A stretch of DNA of 39,194 nt from Streptomyces griseus (GCA_002154345.1 MUNB01000091.1:1-39194); one strand, 5' to 3'. Shown: positions 1 through 7,940, numbered from the stretch's first letter. Translations and numbers: made by a program. Notes: generated by a model not told the origin, from the letters alone.

Positions 1-1131
1 GGTGGACTTGCCGGCCCCGTTACGGCCCATCAGGGCCACCGTCTCGCCCGGAGCCACGGTGAGCGTCACCCGCCGCAGCGCCTCGACCCGGCCGCGCCGC
101 ACCCCGAGCCCGTCGACCCGGGTGACCGGATCGGCGGCCGCAGGGGTGGCCGGGGCGGCGGACCCCCGTCCCAGGAGCCGGGCGAACCGGCCGGTCCGCG
201 GCTGCACGACAGCGGCCGGAACGGGCACCTCCGACGCCCCCGACGGCCCCGACGCCCCCGGCGGACCGTCCGCCCGCACCGGCACCGCGTCCGACGCGGC
301 CTCCGGCGGCACCGCGTCCGCCAGCCGCTCCCGCAGCCCGGCCGCCGCGCGCCGGGCGTCCCGTACCGACAGGGGCAGCGGGTCCCAGCCCGCCAGCAGC
401 CCCAGCTCCGCCACCGGCGGCCGCACCGGCGACACCTTCATGATCCCGGCGGGCGGCCCCATCACGGGGGCCGCACCCGGGGCGGGCAGCAGGACCACCT
501 GGTCCGCGTACTGCACCACCCGCTCCAGCCGGTGCTCGGCCATCAGCACGGTCGTGCCCAGATCGTGCACCAGCCGCTGGAGCACCGCGAGGACCTCCTC
601 GGCCGCCGCCGGGTCCAGCGCGGAGGTCGGCTCGTCCAGCACCAGCACCTTCGGGTGCGGAGTGAGCACCGAACCGATCGCCACCCGCTGCTGCTGGCCG
701 CCCGACAGGGTCGCGATCGGCCGGTCGCGCAGCTCGGCCAGGCCCAGCAGGTCGAGCGTCTCCTCCACTCGGCGGCGCATCACGTCCGGGGCCAGGCCCA
801 GCGACTCCATGCCGTACGCGAGCTCGTCCTCGACGGTGTCCGTCACGAAGTGCGCGAGCGGATCCTGGCCCACGGTCCCGACCAGATCGGCCAGTTCACG
901 CGGCTTGTGCGTGCGGGTGTCCCGGCCGCCCACCGTGACCCGGCCCGACAGGAGCCCGCCCGTGAAGTGCGGGACGAGCCCGGAGACCGCACCCAGCAGA
1001 GTCGACTTGCCGACACCGGACGGGCCGACGAGCAGGACCAGTTCACCCTCGGGGACCGTGAGGTCGACGCCCGACAGCGTGGGACGCTCCGTGCCCTCGT
1101 ACCGCATGGAGACCCGCTCGAACCTGATCAC
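1..1131 (-). CDS. ECF-type ABC transporter ATP-binding protein, two ATPase domains (partial)
   Basis: This is the energising ATPase of an energy-coupling factor importer; it binds the permease encoded just upstream and drives uptake at the cytoplasmic face. About 377 residues are visible. The first ATPase domain has Walker A (GPSGVGKST), the signature LSGGQQQR and Walker B (VLVLDEPTSALD). A linker rich in Ala, Pro and Gly follows. A second domain starts near residue 345, and its Walker A (GRNGAGKST) lies exactly at the window edge, so the 3' end is missing. The GTG start overlaps the stop of the permease gene as GTGA, so translation is probably coupled. The tandem EcfA-EcfA' fusion is usual for actinobacterial ECF systems. 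The substrate is inferred from the cobalamin riboswitch at the head of the operon. An S-component gene may lie beyond the left edge but cannot be seen. Confidence 0.93.
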   Translation of the reverse strand, partial: MIRFERVSMRYEGTERPTLSGVDLTVPEGELVLLVGPSGVGKSTLLGAVSGLVPHFTGGLLSGRVTVGGRDTRTHKPRELADLVGTVGQDPLAHFVTDTVEDELAYGMESLGLAPDVMRRRVEETLDLLGLAELRDRPIATLSGGQQQRVAIGSVLTPHPKVLVLDEPTSALDPAAAEEVLAVLQRLVHDLGTTVLMAEHRLERVVQYADQVVLLPAPGAAPVMGPPAGIMKVSPVRPPVAELGLLAGWDPLPLSVRDARRAAAGLRERLADAVPPEAASDAVPVRADGPPGASGPSGASEVPVPAAVVQPRTGRFARLLGRGSAAPATPAAADPVTRVDGLGVRRGRVEALRRVTLTVAPGETVALMGRNGAGKST

Positions 1132-2297
1132 ACCTGCTCCTTGCTGCGACGCGCCGGTGGTCCGGGCGCCCGGGTCGACGGCGGTACGGGGGCGACCAGC
1201 GCGGGCACCAGCCCGACCAGCACCGCGGCGGCGGGCCACAGCGGCAGCACCGGCGCGGTCAGCGGGACGACCCCGGGGTGCAGCGCGTCCGGATCCACCG
1301 CCCCCGCCCAGATCATCGCCGCCGCGACCACCACACCCGAGCACGCCACCAGCCAGGCCCGCACACCCCACCGGTCCGGCCGGTAGCGGGTGCGCACCGA
1401 GCGCCGCCCGCCGAGCCGCAGCCCGGCCATCGCCGTGACCAGACCGGCCAGCAGCAGCGGCAGCCCGTACACCGCCCCCTGCGCGGCCAGCAGCCCGTAC
1501 GTGCCGGCGCACACCCCGAGCAGCCCGCCCAGGGTCAGGACGTTCGTGGTGTGCCGGACGGCCGCCGGAACCTCGGCGGTACGCCCGTAACCGCGCGCGT
1601 CCATCGACGCGGCCACCGCCACCGACCGCTCCAGCGCGCCCTCCAGCACCGGCAGCCCGATCTGCGCCACGGCCCGCACCCCACCGGTCGGTCGGCCCCG
1701 CAGCCGGCGCGCGGTGCGCAGCCGGACCACGTCGGCCACCATGTTCGGCGCGAACGTCATCGCGACCACGACGGCGACCCCCGCCTCGTACAGCGCGCCG
1801 GGCAGCGACTTCAGCAGCCGCGCCGGGTTGGCCAGCGAGTTCGCCGCACCGACGCAGATCAGCAGGGTGGCCAGCTTCATCCCGTCGTAGAGGGAGAAGA
1901 CGAGCTGCTCGGCAGTGACCCGGCCACCGATCCGCACCCCCTGCGCCCAGTCGGGCAGGGGCAGTTCGGGAAGGACGAAGACGGTGTGCGAACCGGGGAT
2001 CGGCGAGCCGAGGAAGACGGAGAAGACGAGCCGCAGCGCCACGACGAACAGCCCGAGCTTGACGAACGCGCCGTAGGACCGGGCCCACGGCGCATCCGTG
2101 CGCCGCGCCACCACCACATAGGCCGCCACCCCGACCAGCAGCCCCAGCAGCAGCGGGTTCGTGGTCCGGGACGCGGCGGTGGCGAGCCCCAGCGCCCACA
2201 GCCACCACGCCCCGGCGGGCAGCGCGTTGCCGCGGTCCGCCTCGGGGGCGTGCAGGGCGCGGCGCAGCAACCGTGCCGGGGCCGGGGAAGCGGTCAC
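1128..2297 (-). CDS. ECF transporter transmembrane (T) component, CbiQ/EcfT family
   Basis: This is the membrane scaffold that couples the ECF ATPases to a substrate-binding S-component. The predicted 389-residue protein has several hydrophobic spans (for example NPLLLGLLVGVAAYVVV and LGLFVVALRLVFSVFLG). It also has the cytoplasmic coupling-helix signature of EcfT proteins, ASMDARGYG, near residue 230. The start chosen is the GTG at 2297, which overlaps the stop of the SCO2322-like gene as GTGA. A much longer reading frame upstream only shadows the neighbouring gene. It is third in a four-gene overlapping operon behind a cobalamin riboswitch, so corrinoid transport is the likely role. At 389 residues it is longer than classical CbiQ (about 230-270), with extra hydrophobic sequence at the C-terminus. 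Confidence 0.9.
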   Translation of the reverse strand: MTASPAPARLLRRALHAPEADRGNALPAGAWWLWALGLATAASRTTNPLLLGLLVGVAAYVVVARRTDAPWARSYGAFVKLGLFVVALRLVFSVFLGSPIPGSHTVFVLPELPLPDWAQGVRIGGRVTAEQLVFSLYDGMKLATLLICVGAANSLANPARLLKSLPGALYEAGVAVVVAMTFAPNMVADVVRLRTARRLRGRPTGGVRAVAQIGLPVLEGALERSVAVAASMDARGYGRTAEVPAAVRHTTNVLTLGGLLGVCAGTYGLLAAQGAVYGLPLLLAGLVTAMAGLRLGGRRSVRTRYRPDRWGVRAWLVACSGVVVAAAMIWAGAVDPDALHPGVVPLTAPVLPLWPAAAVLVGLVPALVAPVPPSTRAPGPPARRSKEQV

Positions 2298-3034
2298 CGG
2301 CGGCGGCGGGCCTGGACCACGGCGGCGATGCCCAGCAACAGGACGGCGCCGATGCCGACGAGAAGCCCGACGGACGGACCGCCGCCGTCGCCTTCCTCGC
2401 CCTTTTCCTGGCCGTCGGCGGTCTTGGCCGGGTCGGACGGCTCCGCGCTGCCGGTGTCGCCGGACACCTGCTCGCCGCAGCCCGACGCCGGATAACCCGA
2501 GATCGCGCAGAGCATGGCACTGCTGTCGTACCGCAGCGGCTTCGCCACCGCGGCGAGCGCCTCCGCACTGCTGGCGTCCGGCGCGACCTGCGCGCACGCC
2601 GTACGCGGGGCGGGCGGCTTCTCGCCGTCCGGGGCGTCCGCCGCCGTACCCGGATCGATCACCAGCGCCACCCGCTTCTTCCCGTCCTCCGCCGGGGTGT
2701 CCGCGCAGATCGCCCCGAAGTCGGGGGCGCGGCGCGGCTGGTCGGCGTCGCCGGAGTCCTCGCTCACGGCGAACCGGAAGCCCTGGACCGTACCGTCGTC
2801 CGGGCGCAGGACCGACGGCCCCTGGGTGGCGTACTCCCAGTTCTTGCCGTTGCCCTGCCAGAAGGACCAGTAGCGGTATCCGGCGGCCTCGGCGGTGCCC
2901 GCGCCGAGCAGCACGGCCGAGGCGGCGACCAGGGCGGCGAGCAGCGCGACGAGCGGATTCCGCAACCGGGCGACGGCAGGGCTCGGCAACCGCGCGGGGA
3001 CCGGCGTACGAGGTGTGCGCGGCGTACGGCTCAC
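2294..3034 (-). CDS. SCO2322-family secreted, membrane-anchored protein
   Basis: The predicted 246-residue protein has an N-terminal signal or anchor segment (a run of Ala, Val and Leu ending near AEAAGYRYW). A compact extracytoplasmic domain follows, with WSFWQG and four cysteines that could pair. Next come an acidic Gly/Ser linker and a C-terminal transmembrane helix closed by a positive QARRRR tail. This matches the conserved Streptomyces family named after SCO2322, which travels with ECF transporter genes. The GTG start at 3034 overlaps the upstream stop (GTGA), and its own stop overlaps the permease start. No enzymatic motif is visible. I infer that it sits on the outer membrane face and helps capture or hand over substrate to the ECF transporter; this has not been shown. 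Confidence 0.82.
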   Translation of the reverse strand: MSRTPRTPRTPVPARLPSPAVARLRNPLVALLAALVAASAVLLGAGTAEAAGYRYWSFWQGNGKNWEYATQGPSVLRPDDGTVQGFRFAVSEDSGDADQPRRAPDFGAICADTPAEDGKKRVALVIDPGTAADAPDGEKPPAPRTACAQVAPDASSAEALAAVAKPLRYDSSAMLCAISGYPASGCGEQVSGDTGSAEPSDPAKTADGQEKGEEGDGGGPSVGLLVGIGAVLLLGIAAVVQARRRR

Positions 3035-4284
3035 GGCTGCTGCTTCTTCCGCCGCATGCTGAGCAGGAAGCCGATGCCCGCGCCGGCGGCGAGACCGATG
3101 CCGATCAGCCACCCCAGGCTCAGCCCGCTGTCGTCGCTGTCGGTGCCGCTGGAGGGCTGCGGACCGGTCGGCGTGGGCGAGGGGAGGGCGGTGGCGGCAG
3201 GGGAGGGGCCCATCGAGTTGAGCTGCTTGACCAGGTCGACGCCGCCGAAGCTGCGGGCGTCCGCGCCGGTGGCGTGCGCCGCGAGGATCAGCTGCGCGGT
3301 GGCGGCCGGACCGCCCTGCTTCGCCCAGCCCGTGGCGTTCTTCTGCAGCCAGGAGACGGAGGCCTGGGCCTTGTTCTTGTGCCCGGAGGCGGCGAGCGCG
3401 ACGACCGCGTCCGCGGTGTTGCCGTAGTCGGGTTGCGGCGTGCTGTCCTCGGCGCCCGGCATCGGGGCCTGCTCCAGGTACGGCTGCTTCTTCAGCGTGT
3501 CCGCGAGGAAGAAGGCGCCGTTCTGGGCGGTCTGCTCCGGGCTGAGGCCGTCGCCCTTGGTGCAGGAGGGGTCCTTGACCGCGTTGGACGTGCCGGAGGC
3601 GATGCCCTTGCCCATCAGACCGAGCACGGAGGCCGCGGTGGCGTCCGGGTTGGCGGTCAGCTCGCCCTTCTTGCCCGGCTGGTAGGCGAACGCGCCGCCG
3701 TCCTCGTCCTCGCAGGCGATGGCCAGGGACTGGAGCGCGGTGTACGGGGTGCTGCCGTCGGCGGTGGTGAGCTCGCCGACCGGGACGCCGGTGCGGGCGA
3801 GCGCGCCGATCACGATGGAGGTGGAGTTCGCGTCGCTCGGGCTGCCGGGGTTGTAGCCCCAGCCGCCGTCCTCGTTCTGCACGGACTTCAGCCAGTCGGC
3901 CCCGTTGTTGGCGTCCTCGCGGCGCTGGTTGATCTCGACGAGGGCCTGGACGGCGATGGCGGTGGCGTTGGTGTCCATCACGGTCGACGCGTCGCAGGGC
4001 TGGGAGGTGTCGGCCCGGTACGAGGTGAACGCCCCGCTGTCGCACTGCTGCCCCACCAGCCAGTCCACCGCCTGCGTGGACGGCGTGACGTACTCGATCT
4101 TCTGCGCGAGGAAGGCCAGCGACTGCCGCCACACCCCGTCGTACGTGGGGTCTGTGGTGCCGTAGAGCCCGGCCGGCAGCTCCGCCGACGGGGAAGGGCT
4201 CGGCGCGGCGACCGCCACGGGGGCGGCCGCGCCCAGGAGCACGGCGGTGGTCGCGAGCGCGGATGCGCTGCGGCGTACGGTCAT
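3031..4284 (-). CDS. Secreted prenyltransferase/squalene-oxidase-repeat (alpha/alpha-barrel) protein, likely corrinoid-binding
   Basis: The predicted 417-residue protein begins with a signal peptide (MTVRRSASALATTAVLLGAA, cleavage near AVAAPS). An alpha/alpha-toroid domain of the prenyltransferase/squalene oxidase type follows, seen in repeats such as NEDGGWGYNPGSPSDANST. After a Pro/Thr/Ser stalk there is a C-terminal transmembrane helix and an RRKKQQP tail. Vertebrate transcobalamin and intrinsic factor use the same alpha6/alpha6 barrel to bind B12, so an extracellular corrinoid-capture role is an attractive inference given the riboswitch in its leader. The start is the ATG at 4284, preceded by an AGGAGAGG ribosome site. 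The longer in-frame start at 4329 would lie inside the riboswitch B12 box and is rejected. It is the first gene of the four-gene operon. Confidence 0.85.
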   Translation of the reverse strand: MTVRRSASALATTAVLLGAAAPVAVAAPSPSPSAELPAGLYGTTDPTYDGVWRQSLAFLAQKIEYVTPSTQAVDWLVGQQCDSGAFTSYRADTSQPCDASTVMDTNATAIAVQALVEINQRREDANNGADWLKSVQNEDGGWGYNPGSPSDANSTSIVIGALARTGVPVGELTTADGSTPYTALQSLAIACEDEDGGAFAYQPGKKGELTANPDATAASVLGLMGKGIASGTSNAVKDPSCTKGDGLSPEQTAQNGAFFLADTLKKQPYLEQAPMPGAEDSTPQPDYGNTADAVVALAASGHKNKAQASVSWLQKNATGWAKQGGPAATAQLILAAHATGADARSFGGVDLVKQLNSMGPSPAATALPSPTPTGPQPSSGTDSDDSGLSLGWLIGIGLAAGAGIGFLLSMRRKKQQP

Positions 4285-4309
4285 GGCTGGCTGGGCCTCT
4301 CCTGCGAGG

Positions 4310-4506
4310 GCCGGACTCCCCGGGCGCACGAGGGCACCGGGCTCCGGCCCCGTATGCCTCGACGGTGCCGGCCACCGGGGTTCCGGTGGCCCGAGCCGGT
4401 CACGCTCCGCGGCGGGCGGTCCGGCTGCCGTCGGGCGGACGGGTCACGGCTGGGGCGCAGCGCCGGATTCGCACCGGCTTCCCCCTGTACGGGCATGATG
4501 ACGACC
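4310..4506 (-). promoter_or_regulatory. Cobalamin riboswitch
   Basis: Read on the minus strand, positions 4485-4441 carry the conserved core: GGGGGAAGCCGGTGCGAATC, then a CCGGCGCTG stem, CCCC and AGCCGTGACC. This closely matches the actinobacterial AdoCbl riboswitch pattern (GGGAA-GGTG-GAATCC-GC-GCTG-CCC-GTGA). A B12-box-like segment ending GGAGTCCGGCC lies at about 4326-4310, immediately before the ribosome site (4303-4296) and the ATG at 4284. That spacing suggests translational control: ligand binding would sequester the ribosome site and switch off the secreted barrel protein and the three overlapping genes behind it. The outer boundaries are approximate. Confidence 0.92.
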
Positions 4507-4511
4507 TGCCC

Positions 4512-4517
4512 ACTCTA
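4512..4517 (-). promoter_or_regulatory. Candidate -10 box for the riboswitch operon
   Basis: The minus strand reads TAGAGT here, a good Streptomyces -10 hexamer. It lies 6-8 bases before the 5' end of the riboswitch aptamer, so transcription would begin right at the RNA element. No convincing -35 is seen; that region lies within the 3' end of the MBL hydrolase gene. Confidence 0.35.
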
Positions 4518-4544
4518 CCGGTCCGTAGGGGAGCGGCCGGGGCC

Positions 4545-5600
4545 TCACGTGGCGATGTACGTCACCGGGGGCCTGCCCGGTACGGCCTCCGCGCGGCCGA
4601 GCTTCACCAGCCGCCGCAGATGGGACTCGGCCTCCGACACGGCGATGGACCGCGAACCGTGCGGGATCTGCTCCCAGGGCCGGTTCCACTCCATCCGCTC
4701 GGCGAGCTGCCACGGGGTGAGCGGCGTGGCGAGCAGGGCGAGGAGCCCGGTCAGCCGCTCCTCGTGATGGTCCAGCAGCTCCCGCACCCGCCCGCCCGCA
4801 TCGGTGAACGCGTGCTGGTGCGCGGGCAGCACCTCGGCCACCCCGAGCCGCCCGATCCGCTCCAGCGAGGCGAGGTAGTCGCCGAGCGGGTCGGTGACGG
4901 CGGTGTCGTCCGGATCCTCGTACAGCCCGATGTGCGGACTGATGCCGGGCAGCAGATGGTCGCCGGAGAACAGCCGCCCGTTCCCTTCCAGCCCGGCGGG
5001 ATGCCGCTCCTCCAGATGGAGGCAGACATGGCCCGGGGTGTGCCCGGGTGTCCAGACGGCCCGCAGCTTCCGCCCGGCGAGGTCGAGCAGCTCGCCGGGC
5101 ACGATCTCCCGGTCCGGCAGGGCGGCACGCAGCCCCGGCAGGGTCCGCAGCCGCCCTCCGCCGCGGGCGGCGCGCAACGGAGCGAGGTGGTCGTCCGGCG
5201 CGCCGACGGCGGCGAGCTTGCGGGTGAGGTAGTCGAGCCAGGTGCCGGGTTCGGATTCCCGGGTGCGGCGGACGATCGCGGTGTCGGCCTCGTGCATCGC
5301 GATCCAGGCCCCGGACGCCTCGCGGACCTGGCCGGAGAGGCCGTGGTGGTCGGGGTGGTGGTGGGTGATGACGACGCCGTGGATGTCGGTGACGGCGGTG
5401 CCGAGGGCGGAGAGCCCGGCGACCAGGGTGTCCCAGGAGGCGGGATCGTCCCAGCCGGTGTCGATGAGGACCGGGCCCCGGTCGGTGTCGACGAGATGGA
5501 CGAGGGTGTGGCCGAGCGGGTTGTCAGGGATGGGCACCTTGATGCTGTGGACGCCTCCGCCGTGGTCGGTCACCTGAGGCACCTGCGTCACCTGAGTCAT
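4545..5600 (-). CDS. MBL-fold metallo-hydrolase (LACTB2/glyoxalase II-like)
   Basis: The predicted 351-residue protein has the metallo-beta-lactamase motif THHHPDHHG with H80, H82, D84 and H85, followed by the later metal ligands in TPGHTPGH and FSGDHLLPG. The 90-residue C-terminal part (from about residue 260) is helical with a winged-helix look, as in LACTB2-like and Streptomyces MBL hydrolases of 320-350 residues. It is probably a cytoplasmic thioesterase- or nuclease-type hydrolase; the substrate cannot be read from sequence. The ATG at 5600 has a GGGAAG-type ribosome site. The gene is divergent from the aldehyde dehydrogenase gene, and the 179-base gap contains strong palindromes, so the two may share an operator. 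Its 3' end abuts the promoter of the riboswitch operon. Confidence 0.9.
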   Translation of the reverse strand: MTQVTQVPQVTDHGGGVHSIKVPIPDNPLGHTLVHLVDTDRGPVLIDTGWDDPASWDTLVAGLSALGTAVTDIHGVVITHHHPDHHGLSGQVREASGAWIAMHEADTAIVRRTRESEPGTWLDYLTRKLAAVGAPDDHLAPLRAARGGGRLRTLPGLRAALPDREIVPGELLDLAGRKLRAVWTPGHTPGHVCLHLEERHPAGLEGNGRLFSGDHLLPGISPHIGLYEDPDDTAVTDPLGDYLASLERIGRLGVAEVLPAHQHAFTDAGGRVRELLDHHEERLTGLLALLATPLTPWQLAERMEWNRPWEQIPHGSRSIAVSEAESHLRRLVKLGRAEAVPGRPPVTYIAT

Positions 5601-5625
5601 GGGCTTCCCATCTCCGCGCCGGCCT

Positions 5626-5653
5626 CCACTGTAACGAGAACTCGTTCCAGTGG
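5626..5653. promoter_or_regulatory. Long palindromic operator, KstR-like core
   Basis: The palindrome has outer arms CCACTG and CAGTGG and inner arms AACGAG and CTCGTT around a two-base centre, with one mismatched pair between the arms (28 bp in all). Positions 5636-5649 match the KstR box TnnAACnnGTTnnA at 7 of 8 fixed positions (the first T is G). The site lies 26 bases upstream of the MBL hydrolase start and 127 bases upstream of the aldehyde dehydrogenase start. This suits a TetR-family repressor acting on one or both genes. Confidence 0.55.
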
Positions 5654-5715
5654 TAGCCCGGGTCTACCGATAATTCGCCTCCGGGTGTGGTCCGCACTGT
5701 GGACTCCGGAAACAG

Positions 5716-5745
5716 GAACTGGTATCAGTTCTGACGAACAGTCAG
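5716..5745. promoter_or_regulatory. Two abutting inverted repeats upstream of the aldehyde dehydrogenase gene
   Basis: GAACTG-GTAT-CAGTTC occupies 5716-5731 and is directly followed by CTGAC-GAACA-GTCAG at 5731-5745; the two share base 5731. The second belongs to a motif that recurs at 26223-26237 and 36205-36219 upstream of other genes. The pair ends 34 bases before the aldehyde dehydrogenase start, where an operator would block transcription. Confidence 0.5.
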
Positions 5746-5779
5746 TTACGGGTGTGCGGGTTCGCGGGAGGCGGCAGCC

Positions 5780-7249
5780 ATGACGGAACGTACGGAGCTG
5801 GTGGAACACGGACACCTGTTCATCGGCGGGGAGTTCACCGACCCGCTCTCCACCGAGGTCATCGAGGTGATCTCGCCGCACACCGAACAGGTCATCGGCC
5901 GCGTGCCGCACGCGTCCGAGGCCGACGTGGACCGGGCGGTCGCCGCCGCCCGCCAGGCCTTCGACGAGGGCCCCTGGCCGCGCATGCCGCTGGACGAACG
6001 GATCGCGGTGATCACCCGGATCAAGGACGCCTTCGCCGTACGCCACGAGGAGTTCGCCCGCCTCATCAGCGCCCAGAACGGCACCCCGTACAGCGCGAGC
6101 GTCATGGTGCAGGCGCTGGCCGCGATGATGGTCTGGGACTCGGCGATCACGGTGGCCCGTACGTTCCCGTACGAGGAGCGCCGCGACGGCGTCCTCGGCC
6201 CGCTCCTGCTCCGCCGCGAACCGGTGGGCGTGGTGGCCGCGGTGGTCCCGTGGAACGTCCCGCAGTTCACGGCCGCGGCGAAACTGGCCCCGGCGCTGCT
6301 GGCGGGTTGCACGGCGGTGTTGAAGGTCTCCCCGGAAACCCCGCTGGACGCGTATGTGTTGGCGGAAATAGCAGAAGAGGCAGGCCTGCCGCCCGGGGTC
6401 CTCTCCATCCTCCCGGCCGACCGTGAGGTCAGTGAGTACCTGGTGGGCCACCCGGATGTGGACAAGGTCTCCTTCACCGGCTCGGTGGCGGCAGGCCGCC
6501 GCGTCATGGAGGTGGCGTCGCGCAACCTGACCCGCGTCACGCTGGAGTTGGGCGGCAAGTCGGCAGCGGTGATCCTGCCGGACGCGGACCTGGAGGCGGC
6601 GGTGGCGGGCATCGTCCCGTTCGCGTGGATGATCAACGGCCAGGCGTGCGTGGCCCAGACCCGCATCCTGGCCCCGCGCAGCCGCTACGAAGAAATAGCG
6701 GAGGCGTTCGCGGCAGCGGCCGGAGCCCTGCGGGTGGGCGACCCCTTGGACCCGACAACGGAACTGGGCCCGCTGGTGGCCCGACGCCAGCAGCAACGCT
6801 CCCTGGACTACATCAGGTTGGGCCAGGAGGAGGGCGCCAAGATCCTCACGGGCGGGAACGTGCCGGCCTCCCAGGAGCGAGGGTGGTACGTAGAACCCAC
6901 CCTCTTCGGTTCGGTCGACAACTCGATGCGCATCGCCCGCGAGGAGATCTTCGGCCCGGTGATCTGCCTGATCCCGTACGGAGACGAGGACGAGGCCGTC
7001 CGCATCGCCGACGACTCCCCGTACGGCCTCAGCGGCAGCGTCTGGACATCGGACACGGAACGCGGCATCGACGTGGCCCGCCGCGTCCGCACGGGCACGT
7101 ACAGCGTGAACACCTTCAGCCTCGACATGCTCGGCCCCTTCGGCGGCTACAAGAACTCGGGCCTGGGCCGCGAGTTCGGCCCCGAGGGCTACGGCGAGTT
7201 CTTCGAGCACAAGATGATCCACCTGCCCGCCGGCTACCGGGAGGCGTGA
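5780..7249 (+). CDS. Aldehyde dehydrogenase (NAD(P)+-dependent)
   Basis: The predicted 489-residue protein is a full-length ALDH-superfamily enzyme that oxidises an aldehyde to a carboxylate in the cytoplasm. Seen directly: the oxyanion-hole Asn in PWNVPQF (N159), the cofactor-binding Lys in VLKVSPETP (K182), the FTGSVAAGR loop, the general base Glu in LELGGK (E256), the catalytic Cys in NGQACVAQT (C290) and the EEIFGPV motif. The ATG at 5780 follows a GGAGGCGG ribosome site. Its stop overlaps the ferredoxin start as TGATG, so the two are co-translated. It most resembles enzymes in actinobacterial lipid, steroid and terpenoid catabolism, and the upstream operators fit that. The exact substrate is unknown. 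Confidence 0.95.
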   Translation: MTERTELVEHGHLFIGGEFTDPLSTEVIEVISPHTEQVIGRVPHASEADVDRAVAAARQAFDEGPWPRMPLDERIAVITRIKDAFAVRHEEFARLISAQNGTPYSASVMVQALAAMMVWDSAITVARTFPYEERRDGVLGPLLLRREPVGVVAAVVPWNVPQFTAAAKLAPALLAGCTAVLKVSPETPLDAYVLAEIAEEAGLPPGVLSILPADREVSEYLVGHPDVDKVSFTGSVAAGRRVMEVASRNLTRVTLELGGKSAAVILPDADLEAAVAGIVPFAWMINGQACVAQTRILAPRSRYEEIAEAFAAAAGALRVGDPLDPTTELGPLVARRQQQRSLDYIRLGQEEGAKILTGGNVPASQERGWYVEPTLFGSVDNSMRIAREEIFGPVICLIPYGDEDEAVRIADDSPYGLSGSVWTSDTERGIDVARRVRTGTYSVNTFSLDMLGPFGGYKNSGLGREFGPEGYGEFFEHKMIHLPAGYREA

Positions 7250-7482
7250 TGGGCGACCGCTGGCACGTGGAGGTCGACCGCTCCGTCTGCATCGGCTCCG
7301 GCATGTGCGTCAACCATGCGAGCGACGCCTTCCACCTGGACTCGGCCCGCCAGTCCCACCCGACCGAGGAGAACCGCGACGCGGGCGAACACGTCCTCGC
7401 GGCGGCGGAGGGCTGCCCGGTGGAGGCGATCACGCTGACGCTGGCGGGGTCGGGGGAGGCGGTGTTTCCGCCGGAGGAGTGA
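7249..7482 (+). CDS. Ferredoxin, [3Fe-4S]-type
   Basis: This 77-residue cytoplasmic electron carrier has the cysteine pattern of cytochrome P450-associated Streptomyces ferredoxins: CIGSGMC (C14, C20) and a distal CPVEAI (C56). The position of the missing fourth cysteine is Gly, so a [3Fe-4S] cluster is expected. The ATG overlaps the aldehyde dehydrogenase stop by one base. No P450 or ferredoxin reductase is encoded nearby, so its partner must be elsewhere; such pairs often accompany a distant P450 that makes an alcohol or aldehyde. The C-terminal tail AVFPPEE is typical of the family. Confidence 0.93.
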   Translation: MGDRWHVEVDRSVCIGSGMCVNHASDAFHLDSARQSHPTEENRDAGEHVLAAAEGCPVEAITLTLAGSGEAVFPPEE

Positions 7483-7492
7483 GGGGTCGCCG

Positions 7493-7518
7493 GGCCAGCG
7501 CAAGGGACTGGGCTGGCC
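7493..7518 (+). terminator. Candidate terminator after the ferredoxin gene
   Basis: The arms GGCCAGC (7493-7499) and GCTGGCC (7512-7518) form a perfect 7-bp stem with a 12-base loop, just after the ferredoxin stop. No T-tract follows, which is usual in Streptomyces. Confidence 0.4.
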
Positions 7519-7547
7519 ATCAGCGGATCCCCAACCGATGAAAAGAG

Positions 7548-7940
7548 TCAGAGACCTCGGGAAACAGCTTCATCCGATAGTCTATGGAGAATCTTTTCAA
7601 GATCTGCAGCCGACTCGGCGCAGAATCTCTGATCACTTTGAGAAATCGCAACCATCGCTTCATTGAATTTACTCGCCGCCGGGCCTGCCTCTAGAATGAG
7701 CCGCCTTGGAACGATCATCCAGTTCTTTGCAGATCTAAATTCCCACTCGACTTTTGTTGTCGTCTCTTGCACGATGGAGTCGAGGATCTCTCGGATGTCT
7801 TCGTGAGGTTCAGCGAAACGCCAGCCGACGAACGCGACTTGCAGTTTGCCATCGTTAGGGTTTCGTTCAACCGGCGACCGAAACCAGACTACTCTGCCGA
7901 AGTGACTTAGGGCTTGTTTGGCCAACTCGTTTCGCTTCAT
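7548..7940 (-). CDS. Orphan low-GC protein, possible immunity protein
   Basis: The predicted 130-residue soluble protein starts at ATG 7940. I recognise no domain. It is acidic in the middle (EPHEDIREILDSIVQETTT), rich in aromatic and charged residues, with no signal peptide or membrane segment. Its DNA is about 50% G+C with AT-ending codons, unlike everything around it, which points to recent acquisition. A short reading frame just upstream on the same strand (7968-8117) ends in a Gly/Lys-rich sequence resembling the C-terminus of a secreted polymorphic toxin. Size, acidity and position would fit an immunity protein, but this is inference only. Confidence 0.6.
   Translation of the reverse strand: MKRNELAKQALSHFGRVVWFRSPVERNPNDGKLQVAFVGWRFAEPHEDIREILDSIVQETTTKVEWEFRSAKNWMIVPRRLILEAGPAASKFNEAMVAISQSDQRFCAESAADLEKILHRLSDEAVSRGL

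Noticed and set aside
4285..4329. Longer N-terminus of the secreted barrel protein from 4329.
   Set aside because: The extension lies within the riboswitch B12 box, and the ATG at 4284 gives a clean signal peptide and ribosome site.
2161..4767. Very long open frames on the plus strand across the ECF operon and similar long frames opposite other genes (for example 28045-30639, 29164-32142 upstream part, 24425-26104).
   Set aside because: They run antisense or out of frame to well-supported genes, have Arg/Pro/Gly-rich nonsense composition and no recognisable domains; high G+C DNA leaves such frames open by chance.
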